Positions 38,619 to 46,491 of a stretch of 64,000 bases of DNA are shown one piece after another; the stretch's first letter is position 1; the number at the start of each line of letters is the position of its first letter. The notes below the pieces were generated by a model. That model had not been told where the DNA came from. It ran no database searches and saw nothing but the letters and a program-made list of their open reading frames with translations. The stretch comes from a virus, in the IMG/VR virus record IMGVR_UViG_3300035698_019240, positions 28,056 through 92,055 of that record; one strand, given 5' to 3'. The position numbers and the translations under genes were made by a program.

Positions 38619-38647
38619 ATTATACTACAAGAGAGGTCAAATGTAAA
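38619..38647 (-). promoter_or_regulatory. Early-type sigma70 promoter
   Basis: Minus strand TTTACA (38647-38642), 17 bases, TATAAT (38624-38619), nine bases before the start region of 38610. Drives the hypothetical/Cys-rich/small-terminase unit immediately after the capsid terminator. Confidence 0.82.
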
Positions 38648-38659
38648 CTAATTTTCCGC

Positions 38660-38695
38660 AAAAAAAAGGCCTGAGTAACGAATTACTCAGGCCTT
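38660..38695 (-). terminator. Intrinsic terminator after the major capsid gene
   Basis: Minus strand AGGCCTGAGTAA, loop TTCG, TTACTCAGGCCT and a T-run: a 12-bp stem closed by a UUCG tetraloop. It ends the head-gene transcript. Confidence 0.9.
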
Positions 38696-38716
38696 CTAAT
38701 TATATTAAATTATCAA

Positions 38717-39955
38717 TTATGGCAGATTACTTACTGAACATTTTTGATAATAATTTGCGGCTCCAAATATATGACTATGGATGGCATATCTACTCATCAA
38801 TCCGATTGCTGGATTGAAAGAATCTTCAAACGTAGCTCTTGAAACAAGAAGCTGAATGTAAGGTAGATAAATGATACCAGTATCATACTCACTTGGTCCC
38901 TTATAACCTACGATGAATTGGTTACTTGTTTGGAAAGTATCACGATATACTGTCATTCTTCCGTCAAGGCTACCGATTCTTGCAACGCCAGTTACAGCTG
39001 TGTTAACATCTGCATTTACTGGTGCTACTGTAAAAGCTGAAAGAGTTTCAAATGCTGCACAAACTACAGGTGAACATACAGCCCAGTTACCTGCTCCACG
39101 TCTTGTGTTAATTGCGATTTGATTTGATAATCTTATAAGCTTGTTATAAAGATTTCTGTATTTTTCAATTTCCCAACGACCATCTGCGTCAGCTGGATTA
39201 TTGAAATCCCATGTACTTGTTGTTGCAATAGTGTCAATATTATATACGAGTTCACGATCAATTTCTGCGGTGATTTCGTATGCCAATATATCCATCATTT
39301 CTTCTTCAAGATCAAGTCCGTGCATAGCCTTTAAATCTTGAGCAACTTCTAATGACCAACGACTTCTAAGTTTACGGGTTTTAGCCTCAACTTGAGCCTT
39401 TTCAACAGTCATGTTTACTTCTTTTATATGATTACCAGCTCCAACGCCGATACCCATATCAATACCAACACCAGTACCTGCGGCTGAACCGAGTGCTTCT
39501 GCGGTTGCTACTGCTGTACCTGTACCAGAAGGTACAGAACTATCATAAGTACCTGTACCAGAGTATGTGTTATCTATTGTGTTATATCCTACTTCGGTGT
39601 TTGCGGCATCTGCATAGTTACCAGATGATGCTGCATCGCCCGCTGTAAATCTAAGTGCGAATGCCAGACCAACAGGGCCGGTCATTGGCTGTACACCTAC
39701 GATTTGATGAGCAATAAGCTCAGGGAATGTTCTACGAACCATTGGTACTGCGATCTTATGGAACATTGCGTCTCCAGAATATCCAGTTGAATCCGGATCC
39801 ATAGTTCCTCCACCATAAGAACTTGATGTCTCTGTCAAATATGCATGTTGATTCTCTAACATAAGTGCAGTAGATTTTCTAACTTTATCACTGGAAATTT
39901 CTCTTCCTTCTTCAAGAACGTCTTTCCATTTTTTTACTAAATTACTTAAATCCAT
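38717..39955 (-). CDS. Major capsid protein, T4 gp23-like
   Basis: 412 residues (T4 gp23 is 521). Diagnostic strings: VPMVRRTFPELIAHQIVGVQPMTGPVGLAFALR and the later EIDRELVYNIDTIA, GNWAVCSPVVCAAFETL, VGYKGPSEYDTGIIYLPY. The N-terminal region has AYLTE before TSSS, an expected prohead-protease site that would remove about 43 residues. GGAGG gives the ribosome site. Confidence 0.95.
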   Translation of the reverse strand: MDLSNLVKKWKDVLEEGREISSDKVRKSTALMLENQHAYLTETSSSYGGGTMDPDSTGYSGDAMFHKIAVPMVRRTFPELIAHQIVGVQPMTGPVGLAFALRFTAGDAASSGNYADAANTEVGYNTIDNTYSGTGTYDSSVPSGTGTAVATAEALGSAAGTGVGIDMGIGVGAGNHIKEVNMTVEKAQVEAKTRKLRSRWSLEVAQDLKAMHGLDLEEEMMDILAYEITAEIDRELVYNIDTIATTSTWDFNNPADADGRWEIEKYRNLYNKLIRLSNQIAINTRRGAGNWAVCSPVVCAAFETLSAFTVAPVNADVNTAVTGVARIGSLDGRMTVYRDTFQTSNQFIVGYKGPSEYDTGIIYLPYIQLLVSRATFEDSFNPAIGLMSRYAIHSHIFGAANYYQKCSVSNLP

Positions 39956-39987
39956 TTTTCTTTTTTCCTCCTAAGATTATAATTTAC

Positions 39988-40842
39988 TTATATCTTGTTT
40001 GCTTTTAATGTACTTACATACTTTTTAACGTATGCTGCGAATGGACCTGATTCGTCCACTTTTTTCTTCTTGTCGTCGTCGTCGTCGTCGTCTTTAACTT
40101 CTGATTTACCCTTTCCTTTCTTATCATCATCGTCGTCGTCTTCTTCGTCGTCTTCTTTTATATCTTTTTTCTTCTTTTCATCGTCTTCGTCATCGTCTTT
40201 TTTCTTCTTTTCATCGTCTTCGTCGTCGTCGTCGTCTTTTGCTTTTTCTTCGGCCTTTTCAACAACTAGGTCAAACTTGCGATCAATTTCCTCAATGTCA
40301 ATAATGTCTTCCAACATATTAAAAACATGAGATTTTTGAGCCTCAGTTAAACCATCTGTTTTCTTTCTAAGATGAAGTTCCGCAGCCATTCTTTGATTGT
40401 CAAGTTCTGTATCAAGTTCTTTAGCAGTTTTTTCATCTAAACTACCACGTAGTTGCATGATCTCATCTTTTGCTTCTTTAAGAAGTCCTTTAACTTCCGC
40501 GTCAAGCATGCCCTCGTCAAGAGCTAAACGAACTTTAAACTGTTCAATAAGTTCGTGGTAGAGTTCGCCTTTCTTAGCGTACTCAAGAATTTTGTCAGGA
40601 ATTACCATTTCTTCGTCAATTACTGAGTCTACAAAGTTTGAAAATTTTGATGTTATTTCATCTTTATATTCATTAAACTTGCTTTCATAATCTTCAACAA
40701 GTTGGTCCTTTGCTTCAGTGATTTTAGATTCTGACATTTCTTTTGCCTTCAAGTCAATAATGTCTTGAAGTTTTGTCTTTATTTCCCCTTGTGCTGACTC
40801 GTCTAATTTATCAGCTCCGAGAAGTTTAAGAAGTTTGTCCAT
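39988..40842 (-). CDS. Prohead scaffold core protein, T4 gp22-like
   Basis: 284 residues (T4 gp22 is 269). Helical N-terminal part (KTKLQDIIDLKAKEMSESKITEAKDQLVEDYESKFNEY spread over residues 25-60), then a very long D/E/K low-complexity stretch near residues 200-265 made of DDDD, EDDE and KKKK blocks encoded by GTC/TTC repeats on the plus strand, then FAAYVKKYVSTLKANKI. Internal scaffolds are degraded by the protease after assembly. Position between protease and capsid genes is that of gene 22. Late promoter at 40886. Confidence 0.85.
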   Translation of the reverse strand: MDKLLKLLGADKLDESAQGEIKTKLQDIIDLKAKEMSESKITEAKDQLVEDYESKFNEYKDEITSKFSNFVDSVIDEEMVIPDKILEYAKKGELYHELIEQFKVRLALDEGMLDAEVKGLLKEAKDEIMQLRGSLDEKTAKELDTELDNQRMAAELHLRKKTDGLTEAQKSHVFNMLEDIIDIEEIDRKFDLVVEKAEEKAKDDDDDEDDEKKKKDDDEDDEKKKKDIKEDDEEDDDDDDKKGKGKSEVKDDDDDDDKKKKVDESGPFAAYVKKYVSTLKANKI

Positions 40843-40885
40843 ATAATTTCTCCTCCTCTTTATATTACTATATATAATTCATTAT

Positions 40886-40893
40886 TATTTATA
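40886..40893 (-). promoter_or_regulatory. T4-type late promoter box before the scaffold gene
   Basis: TATAAATA on the minus strand at 40893-40886, 44 bases before the gp22-like ATG. Suitable for high-level late transcription of scaffold and major capsid genes. Confidence 0.72.
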
Positions 40894-40924
40894 GTATTTA
40901 ATAAAATCCCAAAAACCTTTGGAA

Positions 40925-41179
40925 TTATTTAACCAGTTTACTTATTCGGTTCAAGTCACTCATCATTTCTCTTAATACTTTTTTAATTACTAAAGTATTA
41001 TTATTCTTTACAGCTAATGAAAGTTTGTCCATATATCTTTTTATACTTGGCATTTCCGAACTAATGGCACCTGATACACCCTTTTTACGGACCCGCATTT
41101 TAAGAATTTTATCAGATAAACCTATGCTATCAGGTGTAGTAGTCTCTAAGACCATTTTTATTTTATCTAATGTATCCAT
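40925..41179 (-). CDS. Small protein of the prohead core region
   Basis: 84 residues: MDTLDKIKMVLETTTPD, then KILKMRVRKKGVSGAISS and helical KRYMDKLSLAVKNNNTLVIKKVLREMMSDLNR. The first 12 residues look like the tagged starts here, with V-L-E followed by T as a weaker site. Basic and helical; possibly an internal head or core protein. Confidence 0.65.
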   Translation of the reverse strand: MDTLDKIKMVLETTTPDSIGLSDKILKMRVRKKGVSGAISSEMPSIKRYMDKLSLAVKNNNTLVIKKVLREMMSDLNRISKLVK

Positions 41180-41190
41180 TTATAACCCTT

Positions 41191-41457
41191 TTATTCTATT
41201 TCATCTATAAACATATCCATATTACCACCAAATTCATCCCATAAATCTGTAAACTCATCAATAATACTATCAATAGCGATTTCTATGTCTTCACTTTTTG
41301 CCTTACCTTTAATACTTCTCAATCTTCCAAACATACTCTTCAATTTTTTTTCTTCTTTATCTAACATACCCATTATAGATTTTTTATCCACTTTACCTTT
41401 AGCTTCATTAACTCTTTTATTTTCATCCGCTCTTTTTAAATATTGTTTCATTATCAT
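41191..41457 (-). CDS. Small protein with capsid-targeting-like N-terminus
   Basis: 88 residues: MIMKQYLKRADENKRVNE then AKGKVDKK; basic helices (KEEKKLKSMFGRLRSIKGKAK) and an acidic end WDEFGGNMDMFIDEIE. GGAGG lies eight bases before the ATG. V-N-E followed by A is a plausible protease site. Placed beside the protease gene, where T4 has the small core genes 67 and 68. Confidence 0.7.
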   Translation of the reverse strand: MIMKQYLKRADENKRVNEAKGKVDKKSIMGMLDKEEKKLKSMFGRLRSIKGKAKSEDIEIAIDSIIDEFTDLWDEFGGNMDMFIDEIE

Positions 41458-41469
41458 TTTAGTTACCTC

Positions 41470-42069
41470 CTACAAACTCTTTTCAATTTTTTCTATCACT
41501 TGCCAGATTTGTTTCTTATGGGCTTCTTTTGCATCTTCAAGAGTAAACTGTTTTTGTTCTTCTTTTTTAGCAAAACCTTTCCAACTTTTACCTTCATAAA
41601 TTCCATCAACCCATGATGGATGATTTGAAGGATCTGTAACAAGGTCCCAAGTTAAAAGATTATAATCTTCATTTACATAACCATCTTCATCAACAGTTCC
41701 AAGACCTCTACTTGATATACCCATTTTACCTTCTTTAACGAGTGTTTTTGCAATACTACCCATAGGCGTATCAAGAAGCTTTGCTTTACCATACACATCA
41801 TTGTTTTTCCATTCAAGTTGTGTAGTAAGTATAGCAATTTTATCAGGATTTACTTCTGGGTTAGGTGGATGTCCCAATTCACCCCAAAGAGATTTTCCTT
41901 TGACCTTTTCATTTACTTTTTCCACTTCTCTTTCAAGTATGGGTTTTTTGTAAACTCTATTGTTATTATTTTTGAGTTCCGCACTGCTGAAAATTCCAAC
42001 AATGTTAAGTCCTTTATTCTTAGATTCTGTTAGTTCAAAATCATAAGACATTTCAGTTATTAATAGCAT
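41470..42069 (-). CDS. Prohead core protease, T4 gp21-like
   Basis: 199 residues (T4 gp21 is 212). Serine protease of the prohead: VYKKPILEREVEKVNEKVKGKSLWGELGHPPNPEVNPDK contains the catalytic His region, and KMGISSRGLGTVDED the catalytic Ser. It cleaves after L/I-x-E; its own start contains LLITE and ELTE sites for self-maturation. It would process the capsid, scaffold and the tagged internal proteins described in this window. Confidence 0.9.
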   Translation of the reverse strand: MLLITEMSYDFELTESKNKGLNIVGIFSSAELKNNNNRVYKKPILEREVEKVNEKVKGKSLWGELGHPPNPEVNPDKIAILTTQLEWKNNDVYGKAKLLDTPMGSIAKTLVKEGKMGISSRGLGTVDEDGYVNEDYNLLTWDLVTDPSNHPSWVDGIYEGKSWKGFAKKEEQKQFTLEDAKEAHKKQIWQVIEKIEKSL

Positions 42070-42071
42070 AA

Positions 42072-42365
42072 TTAATCCTCTTCTTTTTTACCTTTGTATT
42101 CTGCATCTACTTCATCAAAGAATTTTTTCTTTTGATCTCCTTTGAGGTCTGCTGGAGAACTAACATCAAATTCTTTTAATTTCTTCTTAAAAAATATTTG
42201 ATACTCTGTTTCCTCGTTTACATCCTTTTTAAGTTCTAATTTATCTTTAAGAAATTCATCTCTTGATGTTGATATTTCCTTTGATAAAATTTCTTTAGCA
42301 TCTGTAAACTCATCATTCTCAAAATGGTCCAACGCTTTTCTTATTTTTTCTTTATTTATTGCCAT
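42072..42365 (-). CDS. Prohead core-type small protein
   Basis: 97 residues: MAINKEKIRKALDHFENDEFTDAKEILSKEI, a charged middle and FFKKKLKEFDVSSPADLKGDQKKKFFDEVDAEYKG. The last phrase recurs next to prohead protease genes in large phages. It fits the place of T4 core gene 67 or 68, but sequence alone does not prove homology. Late boxes at 42394-42413 precede it. Confidence 0.65.
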   Translation of the reverse strand: MAINKEKIRKALDHFENDEFTDAKEILSKEISTSRDEFLKDKLELKKDVNEETEYQIFFKKKLKEFDVSSPADLKGDQKKKFFDEVDAEYKGKKEED

Positions 42366-42393
42366 GTTTACATATTCTCCTTATACTAGTTTA

Positions 42394-42413
42394 TATTTAT
42401 ATTTATATTTATA
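42394..42413 (-). promoter_or_regulatory. Three overlapping late promoter boxes
   Basis: TATAAATA on the minus strand at 42401-42394, 42407-42400 and 42413-42406, overlapping at six-base steps (TATAAA repeated). They overlap the portal gene stop and lie 29-48 bases before the start of 42072-42365. Confidence 0.68.
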
Positions 42414-43971
42414 AATTCTCTACTTCTTTAAGTCCTAATTTTTCATCTTTTGCCATTCCATCTACATTTGCTTTAATTTCATCATCACTATACTTCAAAT
42501 ATTTTTTCATTAACCAAGATTTACTAAATTCACTTCTATCTGCTAACATAGTATAGTTGCTAAACCTTGATTCCATAAAATTTTGTTCCATTTGCTCTCT
42601 ATAATTTGATGGAGGATTCATTCTTAGTTTTATTTTCTTATCATTTAAACCATATTGTTCCTTGATACCTTTAAATTCTAAATGTAAAAGAAATAGTTTT
42701 GTAAATTCTTTACAGAAGTTATTTTGTTGTCTTTCAAGAAACTTAGCCCACTTTACCTCATCTCTTGTTATTTCTGCTGTTTGACTACCACCAAACATTA
42801 TATCTCCGGATCTATTTTCTTCACCTGCGGTTACTCTTGACATAGGATATTTTAAGGCTCTATACATTTTTCTTGCAAAATAATAAACATCATCTAATTC
42901 TGTAAAACCTTTAGCGTCTCCACCAACAGTATCTATCTGACTACCACGACCTTCAGCGGATTGAGGCATATAATAGTTCTCTAATAAACTCATAATCTCT
43001 GGTGAATGTGATAATCTTCCAGAAGCCGGATCATAAGTTTGTTTTTTAGTCATTTTCTGTTTAATCTTTTCAACATATTTCAGGGCTTTATCTCTTGGCA
43101 TATTACCAGTATCTATTCTAAAAACAAGTCTTTCAGGAGCCCTTACAATTCTGTAAATTACAACAGAAGTTTCTAATAATTTTAATGTATTATGAGGTAT
43201 CTTTACCTTTTCAAGATATCCTAATATTTGTTGTTTATTTTTACCATAAATACCATAATTTATAAAACCTATTTGTTCAGGATTAAATATTACAACATCT
43301 TCTCTTTGTTGAGCTTCTTCTAATGTTTTAGGTTTTGCTGGACGACTTGAGAGGTATTGGAAAAAATATGTAATTTTACCACTTATAAGATTATAAAAAT
43401 AATCCATTGTTTCAGAAGGCAATTTTTTAATACTTATGATACCTCTTTTTGGTTTTCTTACATCAATTATTCTTTCATAATATAATCTACCATCTATCAT
43501 GTAAGTTCTAAAAAAGTCCCATATCTTATCTTCAATATGTAATTTCTCATAAAATAAATCATTAAACTCATTATTAATATTTCTAACCATATTATCATTT
43601 TTCTTGAGTTCTGGATCTAGTATGTCTAATTGAAAGGTTTTACCTTCATCGTTTTCCATTGTAGATTCATTTGTAGCATCCTCTATGACATCTCCGATTT
43701 CTGTCTGTTCTGCCATTTGTCTATAGCCGTATATTCTTGCTACTTCATTTTCAAAATCTTTGTTTATATACCTATCATAAAAACTATGAAAAGATTGAAT
43801 ACCTACATTTCCAAATCCTTGGACATTATAGATGTCTTCTATACCCTCACCTTTTTGAGCCATCAAAGCTCTTTGTTTAGTAGGCGAACTATTACCCTTA
43901 TTTTCAAAAGGTTTTATAGCTTCATCTATCTTTTCTTCTTTTTTAGAAAACCAATCACTGTAAAATGCCAT
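42409..43971 (-). CDS. Portal vertex protein, T4 gp20-like
   Basis: 520 residues, the same length as T4 gp20 (524). Landmarks: ENDEGKTFQLDIL, RPYYERIIDVRKPKRGIISIKKLPSETMDYFYN-type region (RLYYERIIDVRKPKRG), IVYRIVRAPERLVFRIDTGNMPRDKALKYVEKIKQKM, GGDAKGFTELDDVYYFARKMYRALKYPMSR. It forms the dodecameric DNA gate and starts head assembly. Confidence 0.92.
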   Translation of the reverse strand: MAFYSDWFSKKEEKIDEAIKPFENKGNSSPTKQRALMAQKGEGIEDIYNVQGFGNVGIQSFHSFYDRYINKDFENEVARIYGYRQMAEQTEIGDVIEDATNESTMENDEGKTFQLDILDPELKKNDNMVRNINNEFNDLFYEKLHIEDKIWDFFRTYMIDGRLYYERIIDVRKPKRGIISIKKLPSETMDYFYNLISGKITYFFQYLSSRPAKPKTLEEAQQREDVVIFNPEQIGFINYGIYGKNKQQILGYLEKVKIPHNTLKLLETSVVIYRIVRAPERLVFRIDTGNMPRDKALKYVEKIKQKMTKKQTYDPASGRLSHSPEIMSLLENYYMPQSAEGRGSQIDTVGGDAKGFTELDDVYYFARKMYRALKYPMSRVTAGEENRSGDIMFGGSQTAEITRDEVKWAKFLERQQNNFCKEFTKLFLLHLEFKGIKEQYGLNDKKIKLRMNPPSNYREQMEQNFMESRFSNYTMLADRSEFSKSWLMKKYLKYSDDEIKANVDGMAKDEKLGLKEVENL

Positions 43972-43973
43972 AT

Positions 43974-44144
43974 TTAATAATCCTCAATATACGTTTTAAT
44001 TTTAAAGTTTAAAATTTCAGATGTATTTTTAAACCCTAAATGTTCACTTATTTTTTCAAAATTTAAAGTCTCGGAAGATTCTATAAATTTTAATTCTATG
44101 GATGTTATTTCAAAGTTTAAAGTTTCGGAAGTTATTACATCCAT
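43974..44144 (-). CDS. Small repetitive protein
   Basis: 56 residues built from three imperfect repeats: TSETLNFEI, SSETLNFEK and TSEILNFKI at roughly 17-residue spacing, acidic and strand-forming. The DNA repeats (AAAGTTTAAAGTTTC on the plus strand) are also visible. Ends three bases before the portal start. May be a strand-rich connector or a decoration peptide; unknown. Confidence 0.6.
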   Translation of the reverse strand: MDVITSETLNFEITSIELKFIESSETLNFEKISEHLGFKNTSEILNFKIKTYIEDY

Positions 44145-44431
44145 TATAACTCCACAACGGTCAATTCTGTAGTATGATAATATGTATAAGTATCTTTAAG
44201 AAGTCTCCATTTTATACTATACACGCCTATAGTTGATGTTACAACAGTATTTATAGTTATATATACCCTATTAACACTTATTGTTGCTGTTTGTTCAGCT
44301 ACCACCGAAACACCATCTTTTAAAATTTCAGCATATGCACCAGAAGGAGTAAAGCTTTGTCCGTCTTTGTCTCTTATAGTGAGTTCAACAGCTCTAACTT
44401 CATTCTTATTTAATGCCTGATAAGTTCTCAT
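44144..44431 (-). CDS. Beta-sandwich-like structural protein
   Basis: 95 residues: MRTYQALNKNEVRAVELTIRDKDGQSF, TPSGAYAEILKDGVSVV, TATISVNRVYITINTVVTSTIGVYSIKWRLLKDTYTYYHTTELTVVEL. The alternation of strands and the G-V-Y-S-I-K-W phrase are Ig-like, as in head or tail accessory proteins. Related in style to 56598-57239 and 61295-61705. No family name assigned. Confidence 0.65.
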   Translation of the reverse strand: MRTYQALNKNEVRAVELTIRDKDGQSFTPSGAYAEILKDGVSVVAEQTATISVNRVYITINTVVTSTIGVYSIKWRLLKDTYTYYHTTELTVVEL

Positions 44432-44432
44432 G

Positions 44433-44918
44433 TTATATTTTTCTCCTTCCCATTACCTTTCTATATTTACTTATCAAAGATGAGATAACTTTTTTGCTAA
44501 AATCTTTTGACCAAGTTGATACAATTACATTTTCCATTTGATCAATAGGCACTTCTCGTAACTTTGTAATATAATAATTAGGTGAGAAAAAATATCTCCT
44601 TGTAGCTACCTTTAATTGTGGATATTTTCTCTTTACAGTTTCCCATGTAAATTTTGGATTACCGTTAGTTCTTTCAAATTCTCTAACCCATGATCTTGCA
44701 AATTGTTTTCTTATAGCTCTTGGAACATAAGAAAAATTTATACATTGAAATAGTCTCCATTGATGTCCAGTTCTTGCATGTATTCCTTCTATGGCATACA
44801 TTAAAATTACAGTAGGTTTTGGATCGTTTTCAAAGGCTTGATAATTAAAAGTATAAATGTGTCCTGTTTTCATTACTACACCTTTAAATCTTTTTTTAAA
44901 AACCCTTCTAAGTCCCAT
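44433..44918 (-). CDS. Hypothetical phage protein
   Basis: 161 residues, basic: TGHIYTFNYQAFENDPKPTVILMYAIEG, ARTGHQWRLFQCINFSYVPRAIRKQFARSW, then FTWETVKRKYPQLKVATRRYFFSPNYYI. This arrangement occurs in large phages beside gp4-like genes, with no known function. Overlaps the gp4-like gene by one base. Confidence 0.65.
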   Translation of the reverse strand: MGLRRVFKKRFKGVVMKTGHIYTFNYQAFENDPKPTVILMYAIEGIHARTGHQWRLFQCINFSYVPRAIRKQFARSWVREFERTNGNPKFTWETVKRKYPQLKVATRRYFFSPNYYITKLREVPIDQMENVIVSTWSKDFSKKVISSLISKYRKVMGRRKI

Positions 44919-45379
44919 TATTTTTTACCTTTTCTAAACATTTGCTTCTCTGTAAGTACCTTAAATTTATAACCCATTTTGTTACACCATTTTTCCGCAG
45001 CCTTAAACTTAGCCTGATTAGTAAGGTATGTTGCCTCTTGGTATAACTTTGTTTTCGCCGATTTCTTACCTCTTTTACTTGGAGGTTTAGTCTCTTTATG
45101 AGGTTTGACTTCTATAACATATTCGTCAATTCCTCTTGGAGTTTTCATTCTAGTGAAAAAATCAGGATAATATCTCCGTTTTTTCATTTGTACGGGATCA
45201 TAGTATTGTATAACTATGTTCTCACTTGACCACTCAAGCACACCATTATTACAATCTAACCATTGACACATTAATCTTTCCCAGTGAGACCTTACCACAA
45301 TAGGATAAGACCCCACATACTTTTTGGGAAATTTAGGTATAAACTGTCCTTGATTATGTTTTTGCCTTTTTATAGACAT
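44918..45379 (-). CDS. Head completion nuclease-like protein, T4 gp4-like
   Basis: 153 residues (T4 gp4 is 150). Parallel features: YVGSYPIVVRSHWERLMCQWLDCNNGVLEWSSENIVIQYY, KKRRYYPDFFTRM, EYVIEVKPHKETKPP and AAEKWCNKMGYKFKVLTEKQ. The D-x(n)-E-x-K arrangement (PDFF...IEVK) is that of TnsA/restriction-type nucleases, proposed to trim DNA at the packaged head. Confidence 0.88.
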   Translation of the reverse strand: MSIKRQKHNQGQFIPKFPKKYVGSYPIVVRSHWERLMCQWLDCNNGVLEWSSENIVIQYYDPVQMKKRRYYPDFFTRMKTPRGIDEYVIEVKPHKETKPPSKRGKKSAKTKLYQEATYLTNQAKFKAAEKWCNKMGYKFKVLTEKQMFRKGKK

Positions 45380-45388
45380 ATTTTATTA

Positions 45389-45592
45389 CTATGTTATAAC
45401 TGCGTCTGTATTAATTTGAAACCATTCTGCTGCAGCTGCGCCATTATCTATACAAATATAAAGTACGGCAGATGTAGTATCTAACCACATTGTTCCTATA
45501 CGATATGAAGAATCTGCGGCTGTTGGTGCTGAATTCATTATAACAGTTTTTACTATGTCCGTTTTATAATTTTGTTCTGTTTGTGTTGACAT
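45389..45592 (-). CDS. Small structural protein with fibre-type segment
   Basis: 67 residues: TDIVKTVIMNSAPTAADSSYRIGTMWLDTTSAVLYICIDNGAAAAEWFQIN. The phrase G-T-M-W-L-D-T-x-x-x-x-L-Y-I-C is common in phage fibre and collar proteins as a short beta repeat; the same pattern appears as GDHYVDTDDNILYKY in 51529-53247. Probably a small virion protein. Confidence 0.65.
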   Translation of the reverse strand: MSTQTEQNYKTDIVKTVIMNSAPTAADSSYRIGTMWLDTTSAVLYICIDNGAAAAEWFQINTDAVIT

Positions 45593-45646
45593 TAAATGTC
45601 CTCCTTTGTTTTTTTTATTCTCTAATTAGAGAATTCTTTATTTTAC

Positions 45647-46069
45647 TTATGTTCTTCTTGTAATTCTCTTACCTGTAGCTGTTTTACCAGACTTAGCTTT
45701 TCTCTTAGCTAATTTAAGATGTTTTCTACCTGCAGCACTTTTTCTATAAATCTTTGCAGTTCTTTTAATTTTAGCTTTATTTTTCTTATAAGCTACTTTA
45801 TGAGCTCTTTTTTCTGTAGGTTTTATTCTTTTCAATTTGGCCGCTGCGGCATCTCCTAAGAGTTCTCCTTCATTAAGATCATTTTCAAACTCTATTATAT
45901 CAAATATTTCTCCTACAATTTCTCCTTGTTCCTCTGTTAATGTTTCCATGTCCAGAGATTCTATGAGTTTTATTGCTACATCATCAAAGGATATTTCTTC
46001 ATTATCATTTTCAAATCCTTTCATATGGTTCTCACTCAAGGCTCTTTTCATATAGTCTGTCATTTTCAT
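45647..46069 (-). CDS. Internal-protein candidate: acidic N-terminal half, highly basic C-terminal half
   Basis: 140 residues. First part acidic and helical (NDNEEISFDDVAIKLIESLDMETLTEEQG), second part strongly basic (KLKRIKPTEKRAHKVAYKKNKAKIKR, RKHLKLAKRKAKSGK). Start MKMTDYMKRALSE; a second L-N-E followed by G at about residue 67 sits exactly at the acidic/basic border, so cleavage would free a histone-like basic peptide. Same layout as 46099-46482. GGGAG lies seven bases before the ATG. Confidence 0.75.
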   Translation of the reverse strand: MKMTDYMKRALSENHMKGFENDNEEISFDDVAIKLIESLDMETLTEEQGEIVGEIFDIIEFENDLNEGELLGDAAAAKLKRIKPTEKRAHKVAYKKNKAKIKRTAKIYRKSAAGRKHLKLAKRKAKSGKTATGKRITRRT

Positions 46070-46098
46070 ATTGTTACTCCCTTATAATTTTACTGATA

Positions 46099-46482
46099 TT
46101 ATCCATGGTACTTTACTTTTCTTTTACCTGTCAAAGTTTTACTTGCTGTAGCCATTATTTTTCTTTTTGTTTTTTGTACAGTTGCTTTACCTGTTTTTCT
46201 CAACTTCTTCCTATTTATCAATATTTTAGCTTTATTTCTTCTATAGTTCTTTTTGGCTGCCTGTTTTCGTTGTGACGATGTTCTGCCTGACATTTTAAGT
46301 TCTTTTAGTAACCCACCTTCTTGCATCTTTTCAAGAAAATCAATTACTTCATCATCAAGGTCAGGTATTATGGATTCTAATATATCATTATCAAGTTTGA
46401 GAAGGTCTTCCATATCCAGTTCAACAACTTCCAAATCTTCATTATGTTTCATCTCATTTATTATTAAATCCAAATCAATCAT
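46099..46482 (-). CDS. Internal-protein candidate: acidic then basic, paralogue of 45647-46069
   Basis: 127 residues. Acidic half MIDLDLIINEMKHNEDLEVVELDMEDLLKLDND..., basic half beginning near RTSSQRKQAAKKNYRRNKAKIL and ending GKRKVKYHG. Both basic halves contain K-x-N-x-R/K-x-N-K-A-K-I. I-N-E after ten residues is a candidate protease site. Proposed packaged DNA-binding protein; function inferred from charge only. Confidence 0.72.
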   Translation of the reverse strand: MIDLDLIINEMKHNEDLEVVELDMEDLLKLDNDILESIIPDLDDEVIDFLEKMQEGGLLKELKMSGRTSSQRKQAAKKNYRRNKAKILINRKKLRKTGKATVQKTKRKIMATASKTLTGKRKVKYHG

Positions 46483-46491
46483 TATTTTCCT

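Noticed and set aside
39995-40330. Plus-strand serine-rich frame opposite the scaffold gene
   Set aside because: It is the complement of the D/E/K codon repeats of the gp22-like gene; pure shadow.
41191-41457. C-terminus NMDMFIDEIE as another copy of the early acidic tail
   Set aside because: Similarity is limited to a few acidic and hydrophobic positions, with no DVDELF core, and the gene is in the late region.
45607-45632. Inverted repeat ATTCTCTAATTAGAGAAT considered as terminator
   Set aside because: For the leftward transcript the hairpin is followed by A, not T; no rightward gene would use it. Left as an unexplained palindrome.
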